A stretch of DNA of 64,000 nt from contig NC_087389.1 in assembly GCF_963675165.1 (NCBI RefSeq), positions 4,276,830 through 4,340,829 on the forward strand, written 5' to 3'. Shown piece by piece: positions 46,301 to 57,329 of this stretch. The notes below the pieces were generated by a model. That model had not been told where the DNA came from, ran no database searches, and worked only from the letters and a program-made list of their open reading frames with translations. Position numbers and translations under genes: made by a program. This stretch comes from Halichondria panicea (Eukaryota > Porifera > Demospongiae > Suberitida > Halichondriidae). Each line of letters begins with the position of its first letter. Position 1 is the stretch's first letter.

Positions 46301-49300
46301 CCTGTGAATATTCTTTGGTTGACTAAAAATTGTTGCCCTTGTGTGTGCATAAACTTACATGTAGCTTTCCCGATTCTAAAATTATGGGATCCATTTTGTA
46401 GCTGTTAGAGAGTCATCTACTTGTTGTGTTTAGATCACCAATTGTTGCTCAATGAGATTATACAACAGCTATAATTATCCTGTTTTCCCCTTCAGTATCA
46501 CTACAACAGTCAGACTGGTCAGTATTGCTACTATGACCCAGCACAGCTCAAGTACGTACCAGTGGACAGTGAAGGGTGAGTGAAACTGCAGTAAAGTGGT
46601 CATGGATGGATGCAGAGTCTTACTACGTAGATGTGTTGAAATAAATAATAAATGAACGTTTCTTCTTGCAGTAACCCCCTGAATGAAGCAGACCCGACCA
46701 AAACAGGTTAGGAACTGTACATGTATGTATACAAGTACAGCTGTGCAGTATCAATTAAAGCTTCTGGAATAAGGAAATCACATGTTTAGTGCTATTACTG
46801 GTAGAGACGTCCCGTTTCCTTACTTCTGTAGCATTAGATATTATTTGTAAATGGACGTTGGTTTTGTTGCAGGCGGTTTGAAGATGGATGGCAACTCACT
46901 AGTGTCTGCCAGCTCTATCAGCGCCAAGAAGGTAGGTGGAGGTACACAGAGGAAGTTGCCATGCCCCTACAGTAATAGTGCACCTTTGCTGATAGACCAG
47001 GCTTAGAAATAGCAGTTATTGTATGATATGCACTGAGCAGCAAACATTTCAGTTTTAGAATGGAAGAATGCTTCCCACACCGTACACAGCAGACCTCGGG
47101 AGTTAGCAGTGTGCGCTTAATCACCCCCTCCCACACAAACACACACACACTCACCTTCCGCAGATTGCCAAGAACATGGAGCGATGGGCAAAATCTGTCA
47201 ATGCTGCCAAGTCAGCACAAAAGCAGCAGGTGAATATGCTGACTCAGCAAAGCAAGCCCCTGGCCAAACCCTCTACTAGCAAGAGCATCCCCAGTGTCGG
47301 CATTGCCGTCGGCAACACGGTTCCACAGGTGGGTGGTGTGAGTAATATACAATGTGTATAGAGACTTCCCATTGTCATGTAAGTTGGTTAGTCCTTGACC
47401 TTTTCTCTGCTCTCTATAGGTTGAAAAGCCCGTGCCTCGTAACGACATCTCAGTGACCCCTCTCCCTAGAAACACCCTCCCTAGGCACACTCTCCCCTCT
47501 GGAGCAGATACCAACCCCACCCACACCGACTGGGACCAACTTGCCTGTCTCCTTTGTAAGAGAAAGTTTCCCTCGAAAGATGTGCTCGTAAAACATCAAC
47601 AGTTCTCAGATCTGCACAAGGTGTGCACATGTGTGTTGTGTATTTATGGGGTGCCTTACACCACAGTTGTACTTTATCTGGTGTTGTTACAAATGTGGTG
47701 TTTCAAACTGTCCCTTGATATTTTAAGTAGATTATAGCTGACTGATGTGTTCACTTTCAATTGGTTTCCTTAGCAAAACCTACTGAAATGGAAGAACCCA
47801 CAGCAGACAGCTGCCTCCACCTCAGACCAGGTAACCATCTAAGTTGATCAGCTTGGTTTTAGCATACAGATAACCTGCTATCTATGGTTTTAGTTTTGTT
47901 GGAATGATGTCTGCCTAAATGGACGTGGCCTGTTTTACAGTAAGACCCTATGTGCTTTTTCATTGTGGGTGCAATGTTAATGGATCTACATGTAGATCTG
48001 GCCTGTTTTTAGCATGGTGGAGTTTATGGTATACTACTACTGCCCACACAATGTATGTATATGCATGCGGATGTATATAGCAGTCCCCGCTAGTAATACT
48101 GCCACCATGTCCCCCTCCCCCACACTCTTTCTACAGACTAGGTACCGAGATCGTGCCCAGGAGAGGCGTGTGTTGGTTGGGTCTTCGGCCATTGTGCCAG
48201 AGTGGAAGAAGAAGATCGACCAGGAGATGGCACAACCCCCCATACCGTGAGTGGGGGTGGATTTCTTGCTGCTGTGTATTAGTTTATTCCGTGTGGTATA
48301 CTTGTGTTTACTCAGATATGAGCAGCCCACCATTCATGGACTAAAGGAAGACAATATTGGAAACAAAATGTTAACAGTAAGTATTCCAACCTGTACTATT
48401 TTATGTGATACTCATTCAGCGATAATTATTATTTTCGTCGTGCAGGCTATGGGGTGGAGTGATGGGCAGGGCTTGGGCAGGTCCAACCAGGGAATTGTCG
48501 AGCCCATCAAGGTGAGGTTCTCTGTGCGTATACATTAATTAGTACAGTAGTGTATATAATCATAGTACTACTATAAATTATTTAGTTTGCACTTCAGTAC
48601 AATACATGCACATAATGGGAATAAGGACATCACTTTTTGGTTGAGAGTTGTTGTAGGTAGACTGTATATGATACCAAGAGTGCATAAGAAGAGAAGAGTG
48701 TCGAACTACTGATACTTTTACACAAACACTTGTGCATAAAGTAACATGACTCGCACGTGATAAAGTATTTACTAGTAATCTCCCAGAGGAGGGTGGACAG
48801 GGTCAAAAGGTCACTAATGAATCATCACGTGAGCTTATGTTTTGTGCAGTAAATTTTAAAGTTTGACTGCACATCGCGCCCTGATTCTTGTGATAAAGTA
48901 GCCCCTTTATGTTACTGCTGCTGCAAATTAGTTAACTTTAGCTACTGCCCCTCCAGAGAAATCGTGCAGTGACTAAAAGGGGTGACCTCTCACAAAGGTC
49001 GTAGTTCTGTCATGTAAAACTGACCTTTATAAAGTAGGAGCTACCGTGCTGTAGATCGAGTGAATGTGTATAGTTCAGCTATATCATCATCTAAGTATAC
49101 TCTTGTTGCAGAATGAAAAGGTGACCTGTTGGCTAGAAAAGAGCTTGATAAAAGTAGGTTCAAGGTTCAAGTATTTTAATAAAGACTACGTCATTATTAA
49201 CTTTTTGGCTTCGTGACCAACCTCCTCTGGTAATCTCCTAGTAAATGTTAACCGTGACGTTTTTAGGGGTGTGGTAATCGAACAATTCTAGCTAGTTGTT

Positions 49301-49867
49301 CGCATTCAACGTTCAGAGCTTGTGGAGCTGCTCACTGCACACTGATAGGAGACGTATCTCTTCACAAAAATCATCTAAATAGAGACAATATAGTCGAGTT
49401 GATTCTCTTCACTTGCACTCTTACTCACTACTAACTTACTCACTACTAACAACTTCTGTGCGTTGCGTAATTATGCGCAAACGTCATCAATTGCGAGTTG
49501 CTCACGTGCAATTGACAGGATGTCACGTTACTTTGTGCACAGTGTTTGTGTAGAAGTATCAGTAGTTCGACACTCTTCTCTTCTTATGCACTCTTGATGA
49601 TACTACATGTATGGTATGACTATTATGTATGGTATGACTATAATGTTGTACATATAATTATACCCATTATGTTGGTTCTAGCTAAAACAATATATTCATT
49701 AGTATACTTGCAATGTATACTGTTGCATTAATTCTGTGCAGGCTGAGATCCGACAAAGTGCTGCTGGACTTGGTTCCAAAGGCAGCGCTTATGGATACGG
49801 GGTGGGAGATGACTACAAGAGCAATGTAATGGCTATGACTCAGGCTAGATACAAGGAGACTCTGTGA
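40278..49867 (+). CDS. RBM5/RBM10-type splicing regulator, 27 exons
   Basis: Twenty-seven exons join in phase to 709 residues: AT at 40278-40279, then 40410-40536, 41217-41293, 41854-41911, 42663-42732, 42903-42979, 43230-43316, 43406-43466, 43676-43735, 43838-43881, 44278-44397, 44687-44753, 44809-44909, 45161-45196, 45556-45583, 45896-45946, 46177-46280, 46496-46575, 46672-46706, 46873-46931, 47164-47328, 47420-47620, 47774-47830, 48137-48246, 48316-48376, 48446-48511, 49742-49867. Order of domains: Arg/Ser/Asp-rich N-terminus; RRM1; RanBP2 zinc finger (DWVCSQCRKLNF...CVSCKYPRR); RRM2 ([16 protein letters not shown]); AAIAQAQW segment; OCRE ([20 protein letters not shown]); C2H2 finger (CLLCKRKF...HQQFSDLH); G-patch ([15 protein letters not shown]); [10 protein letters not shown] tail. 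This is the RBM5/6/10 order, so a nuclear regulator of 3' splice-site choice; which paralogue cannot be said. The start codon is split by an intron (see finding). Confidence 0.92.
41360..41635 (-). repeat. Dispersed TIR repeat (copy 3) in an RBM intron
   Basis: It shows the family end AAAGCACCGC...GTGCTGATGCCTCA and the internal GCAGCTCTCTTCTCAC...GAGCTACCAATAGCTAG. It corresponds to the 3' half of the copy at 59696-60165 in the same orientation. It lies in the intron before the 41854 exon. Confidence 0.7.
41986..42262. mobile_element. MITE in an RBM intron (TACCGTATAGCGGG ends)
   Basis: Left end TACCGTATAGCGGGTATATT, right end AATATACCCGCTATACGGTA, exact inverted copies over about 30 bp. 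Interior repeats of CGAAAATTTATACCC are palindromic. It lies in the intron between 41911 and 42663. Confidence 0.85.
42388..42608. mobile_element. Second MITE in the same RBM intron
   Basis: Left end TACCGTACGGTTAGAAAATT, right end AATTTTCTACCCGTACGGTA. About 221 bp, related in style to the element 126 bp upstream but with different inner sequence. Confidence 0.8.
43332..43367. repeat. GT microsatellite in an RBM intron
   Basis: About 17 GT units between exons 43230-43316 and 43406-43466, close to the donor. Length variation could affect splicing of the zinc-finger exon; this is conjecture. Confidence 0.85.
48675..49596. mobile_element. 922-bp TIR element in the last RBM intron
   Basis: Ends of about 80 bp (CAAGAGTGCATAAGAAGAGA... 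and its reverse complement at 49520-49596) are inverted. ATGATAC flanks both sides (48668-48674 and 49597-49603), a likely 7-bp target duplication. The interior shows no open frame of note. Inserted between exons 48446-48511 and 49742-49867. Confidence 0.75.
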
Positions 49868-49968
49868 TTGTGATTGTATATGTACATTGTATTGTTACAT
49901 TCATTTGTGTTATTCTGGAAAAAAAGCATTTGTTTCAGAAGCTGTTCAATTATAATTACGGCATCAAT

Positions 49969-50021
49969 AGTCTCATGAATAAGCCGCCATTCCTTTGGAA
50001 CGGCGGCTGATTCATGAGACT
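49969..50021. other. Strong stem-loop just downstream of RBM stop
   Basis: AGTCTCATGAAT-A-AGCCGCC, a short AT-rich loop, GGCGGCT-G-ATTCATGAGACT: a stem of about 19-20 bp with one mismatch, 100 bp after the stop codon. It may lie in the 3' untranslated region or be a tiny inverted-repeat element. No AATAAA is obvious nearby. Confidence 0.75.
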
Positions 50022-50105
50022 AACACCATAATTGTAAATTTGTTTTTTACAAAATTAATGTTCACATAATCATAACAAAATATGATTACCGTGCAGAGAT
50101 CTGAT

Positions 50106-50285
50106 TACCGTGTATAGCGGGTAATTTTCGTGGGGTAAAAAATTCGTTAAACTCGAGAAACGGTGGTTTTCGTGAGTAAAAATTTCGTAGTAGTGCCTGC
50201 CTGCATCGGTAGGCCACGCCTACGTCAAAATTTCGTGGAGGTCAGCTTGCCCACGAATAATTTACCCCACGAAAATTACCCGGTA
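50106..50285. mobile_element. MITE (TACCGTGTATAGCGGGTAAT ends)
   Basis: Left end TACCGTGTATAGCGGGTAAT and right end ATTACCCGGTA (shorter, with a deletion) are inverted, with CGTGGGG...CCCCACG continuing the arms. About 180 bp. Same family style as 41986-42262. Confidence 0.75.
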
Positions 50286-50890
50286 TATAGGAATAGAGAT
50301 ATGATGGGAGGCATTAAAGAAGGAAATGATGGACGTGAAAGAAAAAAAGAATCTTACCCATAGATAGCTATGCTTTACCTCTATTCTTTCTTTATTGATT
50401 GACAAAGACGAGAGCCTGGGACCAGTATATATACTGCATGTATATAAATAATTTTATTGCTCATCGTGGTCAGACTTACATACTATAATAAAGCCACAGC
50501 ATTTCATCTTATTTCCATGTTTTTACAATTATACCGAAAATCAACATTAAAATGATCATGCATGAGCTTATTAAAATAATTAATGCCAAGAAGAAGATTG
50601 ATTATGTTCATGCAAGCTATAATTATATATTATAGCTAGCTAGATAGATGCATGACTGCATGGCTATAATTATATATAGGTACAAGGAGGCCGTATACGA
50701 TTACGATTGTACGTAGATCTATAGTGTTAATTTTCTCATTCTTGCATCATTCAGGGGGAAAACAGTGTTTGGAAAAGGAGTATTATAATTATAAGTACAT
50801 GCAACCATTCGTTTATCTATGATGCAACTATAATTATGCATGGCATCAATGATAATTGTAGACAATTAAGTCTATACCTAAAATATCTTC
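50286..50890. other. Spacer between convergent genes
   Basis: No gene is seen between the RBM 3' end and the 3' end of the secreted Cys-rich gene. AT-rich with TATAATTATA strings. Confidence 0.4.
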
Positions 50891-53307
50891 TTATTGGACA
50901 TATAGTTCAATAGCTTCGATAGCAATGTTCTCATCGCCAGTACTTTGATCAGCACAGAGCCTTAACTCGATATCATCAGTACTTGGTTGTGGTAGCTGCT
51001 TACAAAACCACGGAGGATTGTTGAACTGACAGCAGGTGCTGGTACCCCCACATCCAGCTCCATCCCACAGTGGGTCCTCTCTGTAGAACTGGTTTGCAAA
51101 ATGGTATCGGCTTCCAGTGTCACAGAAGTAGTCGTTTCCAACAAAAGGTGGTACAACCCCAGTGTAAGGAGTGTCGGTTTTCGTACATGGGCAAACAAGT
51201 GAATTGCTACGGACTTCATCCACTGCATTAGCAAATGTCCAGATGTGTTTGCGAGGATTTCGACCTTGGGTTAAACTAATCCCATCAACGTATATATCAT
51301 CAATGGTTCTTGCTCGATTGATATAATATGAATGGAAAGCATCTGGGCTTATGTACTGATAGGCCTTAATCTTACCACAGACACGTGAATATGATATCCC
51401 ATCAACAGAATAAGTTGTGGAGTAGCAATTCCCACTACCGGGTCGTCCGCAGGTCCTCTTTGGAGTGTCGATTTTCTTGAACGCAGTGGGGCAGTGGTGA
51501 GTGGGGTTGGTCATGTCAAGGTGGGCCACTCTCATCCACCCTCCAGTACTCCCGCAGCACCTCCTACTCATGTCACAGTACTCCAGACTAGCGTAGCCAG
51601 TACCAACATTCTGGATCCAGTAGTTTCCAGAGGAGCTGCCTTCGGGCACGAGCTTACAAGACGGGGCCGGGTTGAGGAAGGTACCGAGGGGCAGGCGACC
51701 ACTGCTCATCTCTGAGATGATCTCACGTAGTTCTTGGGACTGAATTCTTTTGTAGCTCTCCATAACTGCTCTCACTTGGTCAAGGATTTCTGAAAAATGC
51801 TTGCTGAATTATGCACCCAATGCATGCCTATATAGATTACAATCATGCAATAGAATGTATATTATACCTTCAGTTGTATTGCAGGTACTAGGTTGCAGCT
51901 GCAAGCTAGTCAACTTCTCATTAATAGTGGTGAGATCACAAGTTGGTTCACCAGAATCTGAATGCGATATATATACTATAGTTATCATTGTTTCATCACT
52001 ATATAAGCCTGTATAAAACCTTTTTTAATTCTTGCCATTATTCAGCTGCTCAAGGATCAATGAACTGTTACATATAATTATTTTACGTTTTTTTTATATT
52101 TTTAATTCATGCATGGATTTGCAAAATAATGCTTTGTTCTCGAGTTATGTCTATATAGTTTTGCCATTGAAGCCTTTTCATGCAGAAGAGTAGATGGGCG
52201 TGGCCCACCTCCAAAAGGGAGACGGGTTGCAGCCCTATCTAGCTTCGTTCTGCTGCAGAAAAACATGCAGCACCATGCAATCAGATTGCAGACTGCTTAC
52301 ATTACGTAAGCACTTTGCATTCAGGAATGCATTAGCACCAATCAGATTGTATAGTCCTTACGTAATGCATTTGTTGGCTTCCCAGCCCCTTCTCTGCAGC
52401 AAGCTGAGCTTTGTGGTTAGAGCCTCGGTTAATATTCATAGTTAGTACGCGATGCAGCAGAACGAATGCTAGATAGGGTTGCAACCCGTCTCCCTTTTGG
52501 AGGCGGGCCACGCCCATCTAGCAGAAGAGTGCATGCGTAGCAAAACTTGTTTGATATGGAGTGTTGCTATACTTTATGCTTAGTAGTTTAATAGCTGAAT
52601 GCTAGCTATTGGTAGCTGCAAAAGTGATTGAGAAGAGAGCTGCAACTGCCAATGCTCTATACGGTATACTGATGCACATGTATACATTTTAGGAGTTTCC
52701 CTGCATGCATGTGATCAGCCTTATGCATGTGTGTATCGGTTATTATAATAGCTATGTTATGTATAGCTTTGACACATCCACCGAGGCATCAGCACCCCTG
52801 GGGTGCTTGCTTTGAAATTATATTTAATGAATCGACATTGATGTGCCCAATTTCTTTAGACACCAATTATGCTATACAAGCATAATTTATCAGGGCCTGT
52901 ACTCATCACTTACTTTCCTTGAGGATCAGATAATTTTTCAAAATAGTCAAAGTTTCATTTTTCCAGTACTGCAGGTCATTCCTCATTGTGTCAATCTCCT
53001 TCTTACTGTTTGACAGTTCAGAGTACAAGCGATCCCTCAAACCATCTAGCTCATCAGATGTAACACACTGTTCTGCTATATGAAAAGGCACTGTTATATG
53101 AACATTAATACAGTTTAAAAACCATAGTTTTAGATGTGAAAGTATATTTTGCTTGACTTGACAGTTCAGCCTTTTTTACCAGCAAATAATATTCCCAAGC
53201 ACACATTATATATAGACCATACCTATGACTGTCACTTTCTCCTCTGCGCTCACAGCATGCTGGATTTGCAAGACCAGGCCTAAAATAATGATAGATGTCG
53301 ACAACAT
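50891..53307 (-). CDS. Secreted Cys-rich fibrinogen-like protein (copy 2), intact
   Basis: Four minus-strand exons (53307-53223, 53072-52914, 51957-51868, 51789-50891) join in phase to about 410 residues without a stop. Residues 1-21 (MLSTSIIILGLVLQIQHAVS) are a signal peptide. A coiled-coil exon (LRDRLYSELSNSKKEIDTMR) and a short linker with CDLTTINEKL follow. The last exon carries the same Cys-rich domain as copy 1: YCDMSRRCCGSTGGWMRVAH, CGRPGSGNC, RKHIWTFANAVDEV, FVGNDYFCDTGS, CCQFNNPPWF. At least 18 cysteines indicate an extracellular disulphide-rich fold. The signal peptide and first exon differ from copy 1, while the last exon is nearly the same. Role unknown; secretion and possibly coiled-coil oligomerisation are inferred. 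The second intron carries a nested repeat (52035-52815). Confidence 0.85.
52035..52815 (+). repeat. Dispersed TIR repeat (copy 4), interrupted by a younger element
   Basis: The 5' part (CAGCTGCTCAAGGATCAATG ... GCCTTTTCATGCAGAAGAG) ends at 52190 and resumes at 52521 with GCAGAAGAGTGCATGCGTAG through GCTAGCTATTGGTAGCTGCA to CCACCGAGGCATCAGCACC. It matches the uninterrupted copy at 59696-60165, which serves as an empty-site comparison. It lies in the second intron of the secreted Cys-rich gene. Confidence 0.8.
52191..52520. mobile_element. 330-bp MITE with 9-bp target duplication
   Basis: Ends TAGATGGGCGTGGCCCACCT and its reverse complement form terminal inverted repeats of about 45 bp. GCAGAAGAG flanks both sides (52182-52190 and 52521-52529), and the related copy at 59696-60165 has that target only once. 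A 9-bp duplication is typical of Mutator-like elements. Short ORFs on both strands (MGVAHLQKGDGLQPYLA and MGVARLQKGDGLQPYLA) are mirror products of the ends. Confidence 0.88.
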
Positions 53308-54110
53308 GTTGCAAACCTTCAGACTGATATAAAATATTTATCTCACTTCCTTTATAGTCTCCTTAAGCTTGCATTTGGTCATAGAGAGAGGAAGTGGTAA
53401 TTAAAAAATATTCACATTTCACAAATATAATTATACAATAACTGCACAACATTATACAAGCAAAAATAGTAATATTTCAGCCATTTCAGCACTAGTCTTA
53501 ATTTAACGAGTCTTGATTAGCTACACTCAACCCACGCAGAGCTAAAAAACCATGAGAAGAAGGAAATTATGTATGTACAGAATACCGACGTATACCGTCA
53601 TGCATAATTATATATTGTGGATATTCGTACAGCTCAGAATAGTGACATTGAGCCTATATAATATATATTGCGGTAGAATAATTTCGCAATTTAAATTGTC
53701 GTATGATGCTCTATATACATGCATGTACTGGAAATTCAAACATTTCCACTATACGAAAATATGCCGTTATACAAAATGATCAATTCAAGTTCATGAGAAT
53801 GGAAAATGGAAAGGGCAGAAGACTATTATTATTTTAGATCGCAATACAAGTTAACATTGTTAACCTAATCAAAATGCTCTTTGCTCATTCTAGGTTGAGA
53901 AGTCGTGTACGGTATAATGTCACGATGATTATAATTATAGTCCCACGGTCACCCCTATATAAGTACACCCTAGCTAGCTCCTCTGCATGCATAACGTTCT
54001 CATACAGGCTGGATATACCAACTCACCTGTCTCCTTAAGTTCTCATCCAACAGCAGCAACAGCTCTCTCATTAACACAAGGCTGCCCACAGAACAGTGTG
54101 TTGAACTGAA
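53308..54110. other. Upstream flank of the secreted gene, no other gene seen
   Basis: AT-rich DNA with no recognisable gene. At 53384-53410 a short phrase (AGGAAGTGGTAATTAA...ATTCACATT) resembles the upstream flank of the pore-forming-type genes (60938-60975, 63958-64000), possibly a scrap of the same duplication. Confidence 0.35.
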
Positions 54111-55520
54111 CCTTGCACGGTTGTGTGTGCACTATATAGCGTCTCTGCATGCAGTCAGCCCCCGTAAATTTCTTGCACACTGCATGCAGATGTTCGAGCA
54201 TGTAATTAGTAAGGTTTTCCATGTATCACCATTTGCTATACACACTCGAATGCATGTTGCTTAGCAGTTAGCTAATTATAGTGGATTGTAATTAATGTGT
54301 TTACAGTGTATCTCTTTGTTTACCTCAGCAAAACCTCCTAATGCAAGAACCCACAGTAGACAGCTGCCGCCATCTCAGACTCTGACCAGCTATAGATAAC
54401 CATCTAGCTTGGTTTGAGAATGAGGTCTGTGGTCTGCTTAATTTACAATAAGACCTTGCATGTATGTGCATTTCCATTGTATAGGTGCAGTGTTTGTCAT
54501 GGTAACAATAGCATTAAGTCAATGTCAAAGTATGGTTTTTCTTTTTCTGCATTTAAATCGTTGGCTTAATGTTACCATTCTGGCCTGTTTAAACAAATGA
54601 CGGTCACATAGATCTGTGATTAACATCAACAAAAATGTTTTATTACATGTACATGTGACTTGACTATATTATAGCCGCAATTTTTCAGTTGCTATTATAT
54701 ACAGTCCCCAGTGAAATACAGGTATTTTTAGTACCATGCTATTACAAGCACTGATCAGAAACGCTTCTGTGTTATCGAATTCATTAACTTAATTCAATGA
54801 TGGCTGAAGGCTCAACCCCTGAAATTCTGGGAACAATAACCCCATAAAATATTGCCGTTGTCAGTTTTGTTAACATAATATAATAATATAGGTTGAGATG
54901 CCTGCATGCATGTGTCTCGTAATAGACTATACGCTTCCTAGAAACACCCTCCCTACGAGTCCCTAGGCACACTCTCCCCTCTGGAGTGGACACCAATCCC
55001 ACCCACACCGACTGCATTGGACCAACTTCCCTATATATACTTATCGAATCGAAAGATGTGCTCATCAAAATCAAGACAACAATTCTCAGATTTGCACAAG
55101 GTGCATGTGCATGTACAAATGAGTTTGTGTGTGCACGAGCGTCTCTGCATGCATGCAGTTAGCCTTTGTTATATTTCTTGCACACTACAGATGTCCGAGC
55201 ATTTAGTAAGATTTTTCCGTGTGCTGTGATTTTACCACGCACTTGATTGCATGTTGCTTAGCAGTTAGCTATATAAATAAAATCTGCAAATAAACAACAC
55301 ATGCATGTCCTTGCATGGTATTTTGAGTGGATTGTAATAATTATGTTTACAGTGACGTGTTTACCTCAGCAAAACCTCCTAATGGAAGAACCCACAGCAG
55401 ACAGCTGCCGCCACCTCAAACCAGGTAACCATCTAAGTTGGTTTTAGTTTTGATGGGAATGAGGTCTGCCTTAATGGATGTGGCCGGCATGCACGTAAGT
55501 TTTCATTGCATGGGCGCAAT
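54110..55520 (+). pseudogene. Decayed duplicate of RBM exons, two small units
   Basis: Remnants of the zinc-finger region of the RBM gene in plus orientation. A copy of the 47774-47830 exon lies at about 54328-54395 (GCAAAACCTCCTAATGCAAG). A copy of the 47420-47620 exon lies at about 54930-55100 (TTCCTAGAAACACCCTCCCT ... TTTGCACAAGG). A second copy of the 47774 exon lies at about 55373-55425. Sequences 54120-54480 and 55130-55520 are also alike, so this is itself a tandem pair. All are frameshifted. Confidence 0.8.
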
Positions 55521-57329
55521 GTTTGTCATGGTAACAGTTTAGCCTGTTTGCTTATACCGCTTGTTGTGTTTTGGGGGATTGTTACTGACATGCAGTGTTA
55601 CTCACTGTCCTTTTTCTTGTCAGTCCTGTACTTTTTCGTGTTGTTTGTTGGTTTTGCCGTTTTTGTTAGGGCTACCATTTAGTTGATATGCACCTCATTT
55701 AGGTTTGACAAATTATGCTAGCATAATCTAGCATATTTTTGTAGGGAGGCTTCTAGGAACGAAAATAATAGGGCACTAAACTAGCATGCATAATTTGACC
55801 CTCTGAGTCTGGTATATCTTGGTTCTATCTTATATAATGTAGCTAGACATTTATATTACAATAGATCTGTACTGTATAGCATGCACTAGCCACCACTTTG
55901 AAACAAAATAGCTCTTGGAGTGCAACTCTGCTCTCTTTTTTGGCCATTGTGGGATTTTAGCTTTCTGTAATGCTACAGTACCTCTGCAAATTAATTGTCT
56001 TTTCAGAATGAGAGAGTGACATCTTTAAACGGGTGTTACCAAACTGGATAATAGGCCGACTTTTTAAGAATAGTTAAAACGAATAATTCAAAAAAGCAAG
56101 GCCTATACACCTCAGTCATGCTCTGAATTAAAGAAAAAAAGGATACCCTAAGCGTAACCGTAAGACTTTGGATCGAAACTTAATGGTTGAATATTATTAT
56201 GATTTTTGTCATTATAGTTTAAGTTTTTGTGAGTCCTCACGGATGGTGGTTTAGCCTGTATTTGTACTATTACGTGCATGTGTTCTCAAATTAATTAATG
56301 TTTTTTAGTCTCTATTAAACTGTCAAATGCGAACAGTTACTTAGTTAGTAACTTAGCGGTGAGTACTGACCACCTAGCTAAGTTACGACAATATTATTTT
56401 TAATTGCATGTACCGTACGTCACCGTGTCGATGGTTTTCAATGACACGAGTAGATATGGCTTTCCACAATAACACGACATCAGAAAATTTATGTTTTTAT
56501 GTTCGCCTGCAATAGTGACGGCTTGCGAGTCTAGGTCAGAGGGTAGCTCACGTACTCTGTAGTAGAGCATTCAAGCGAGATTTGATCGCAGCCAGTCAAT
56601 ACTGCGTCTGTTTCTTTTCTTTCTTCAGCCATTGCTTTTCAGTAGTTGCTGTGTAGCCACGACCACGACTAATGCTCAGACTAGATCTATATACCCTTAG
56701 CTTGCCTTCCATTACATCATTCCCCAACAGTGCAGTCTCAGTGTAAACATTAGACCATGCTGGTAAAGATCCTGAACTGCACAAATAGAGGGTCACTGGT
56801 AAAGATCATTACCGACACAAGACACAAATGGGTTGCAGAAAATTGAAACTGAAGGTCGAGGGTGGACATAATGACGTTGATGTTCCTACTACTTCTAGTT
56901 CTAAACACATTGTCCAAAGACTCGTAGGATGGGACAAAACGGGACACCAATGAAAAAGAGGACATAAAAACTATGAACCCATAGAGAGACATTTTTACCA
57001 GACAACAACATTTTAGAGACCTTTAACCTCATAAAAACCAGCTTCCCCTAGTAGCAATGATAACCTTACCTTAAAGAACCTCTTCTCAATCAGTGGCGTG
57101 GCTTGTTGCCGGTAGTCCTCTCCTCATAACGGTCCACCAAGGTTTTCAGCAAGGCAGGCTGTAACAACACCTACAATGTACATAATATGCCGCCCCACCC
57201 TCCCTCCCCTTAGTACCTGGGGCGATATGGGGGAAACGTGGGGAAGTGATTGTTAATCTGGCTTCATTATTAGGATGACCACTATGGACAGTTTTCACTA
57301 CATGTGTACAATTAGTATTACTACATATT
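55521..57329. other. No gene recognised
   Basis: About 1.8 kb between two decayed RBM duplicates. Open frames are short. I see no motif, repeat or splice structure worth naming. Confidence 0.4.

Noticed and set aside
52194..52517. Two ORFs with near-identical N-termini on opposite strands
   Set aside because: They are readings of the terminal inverted repeats of the 330-bp element.
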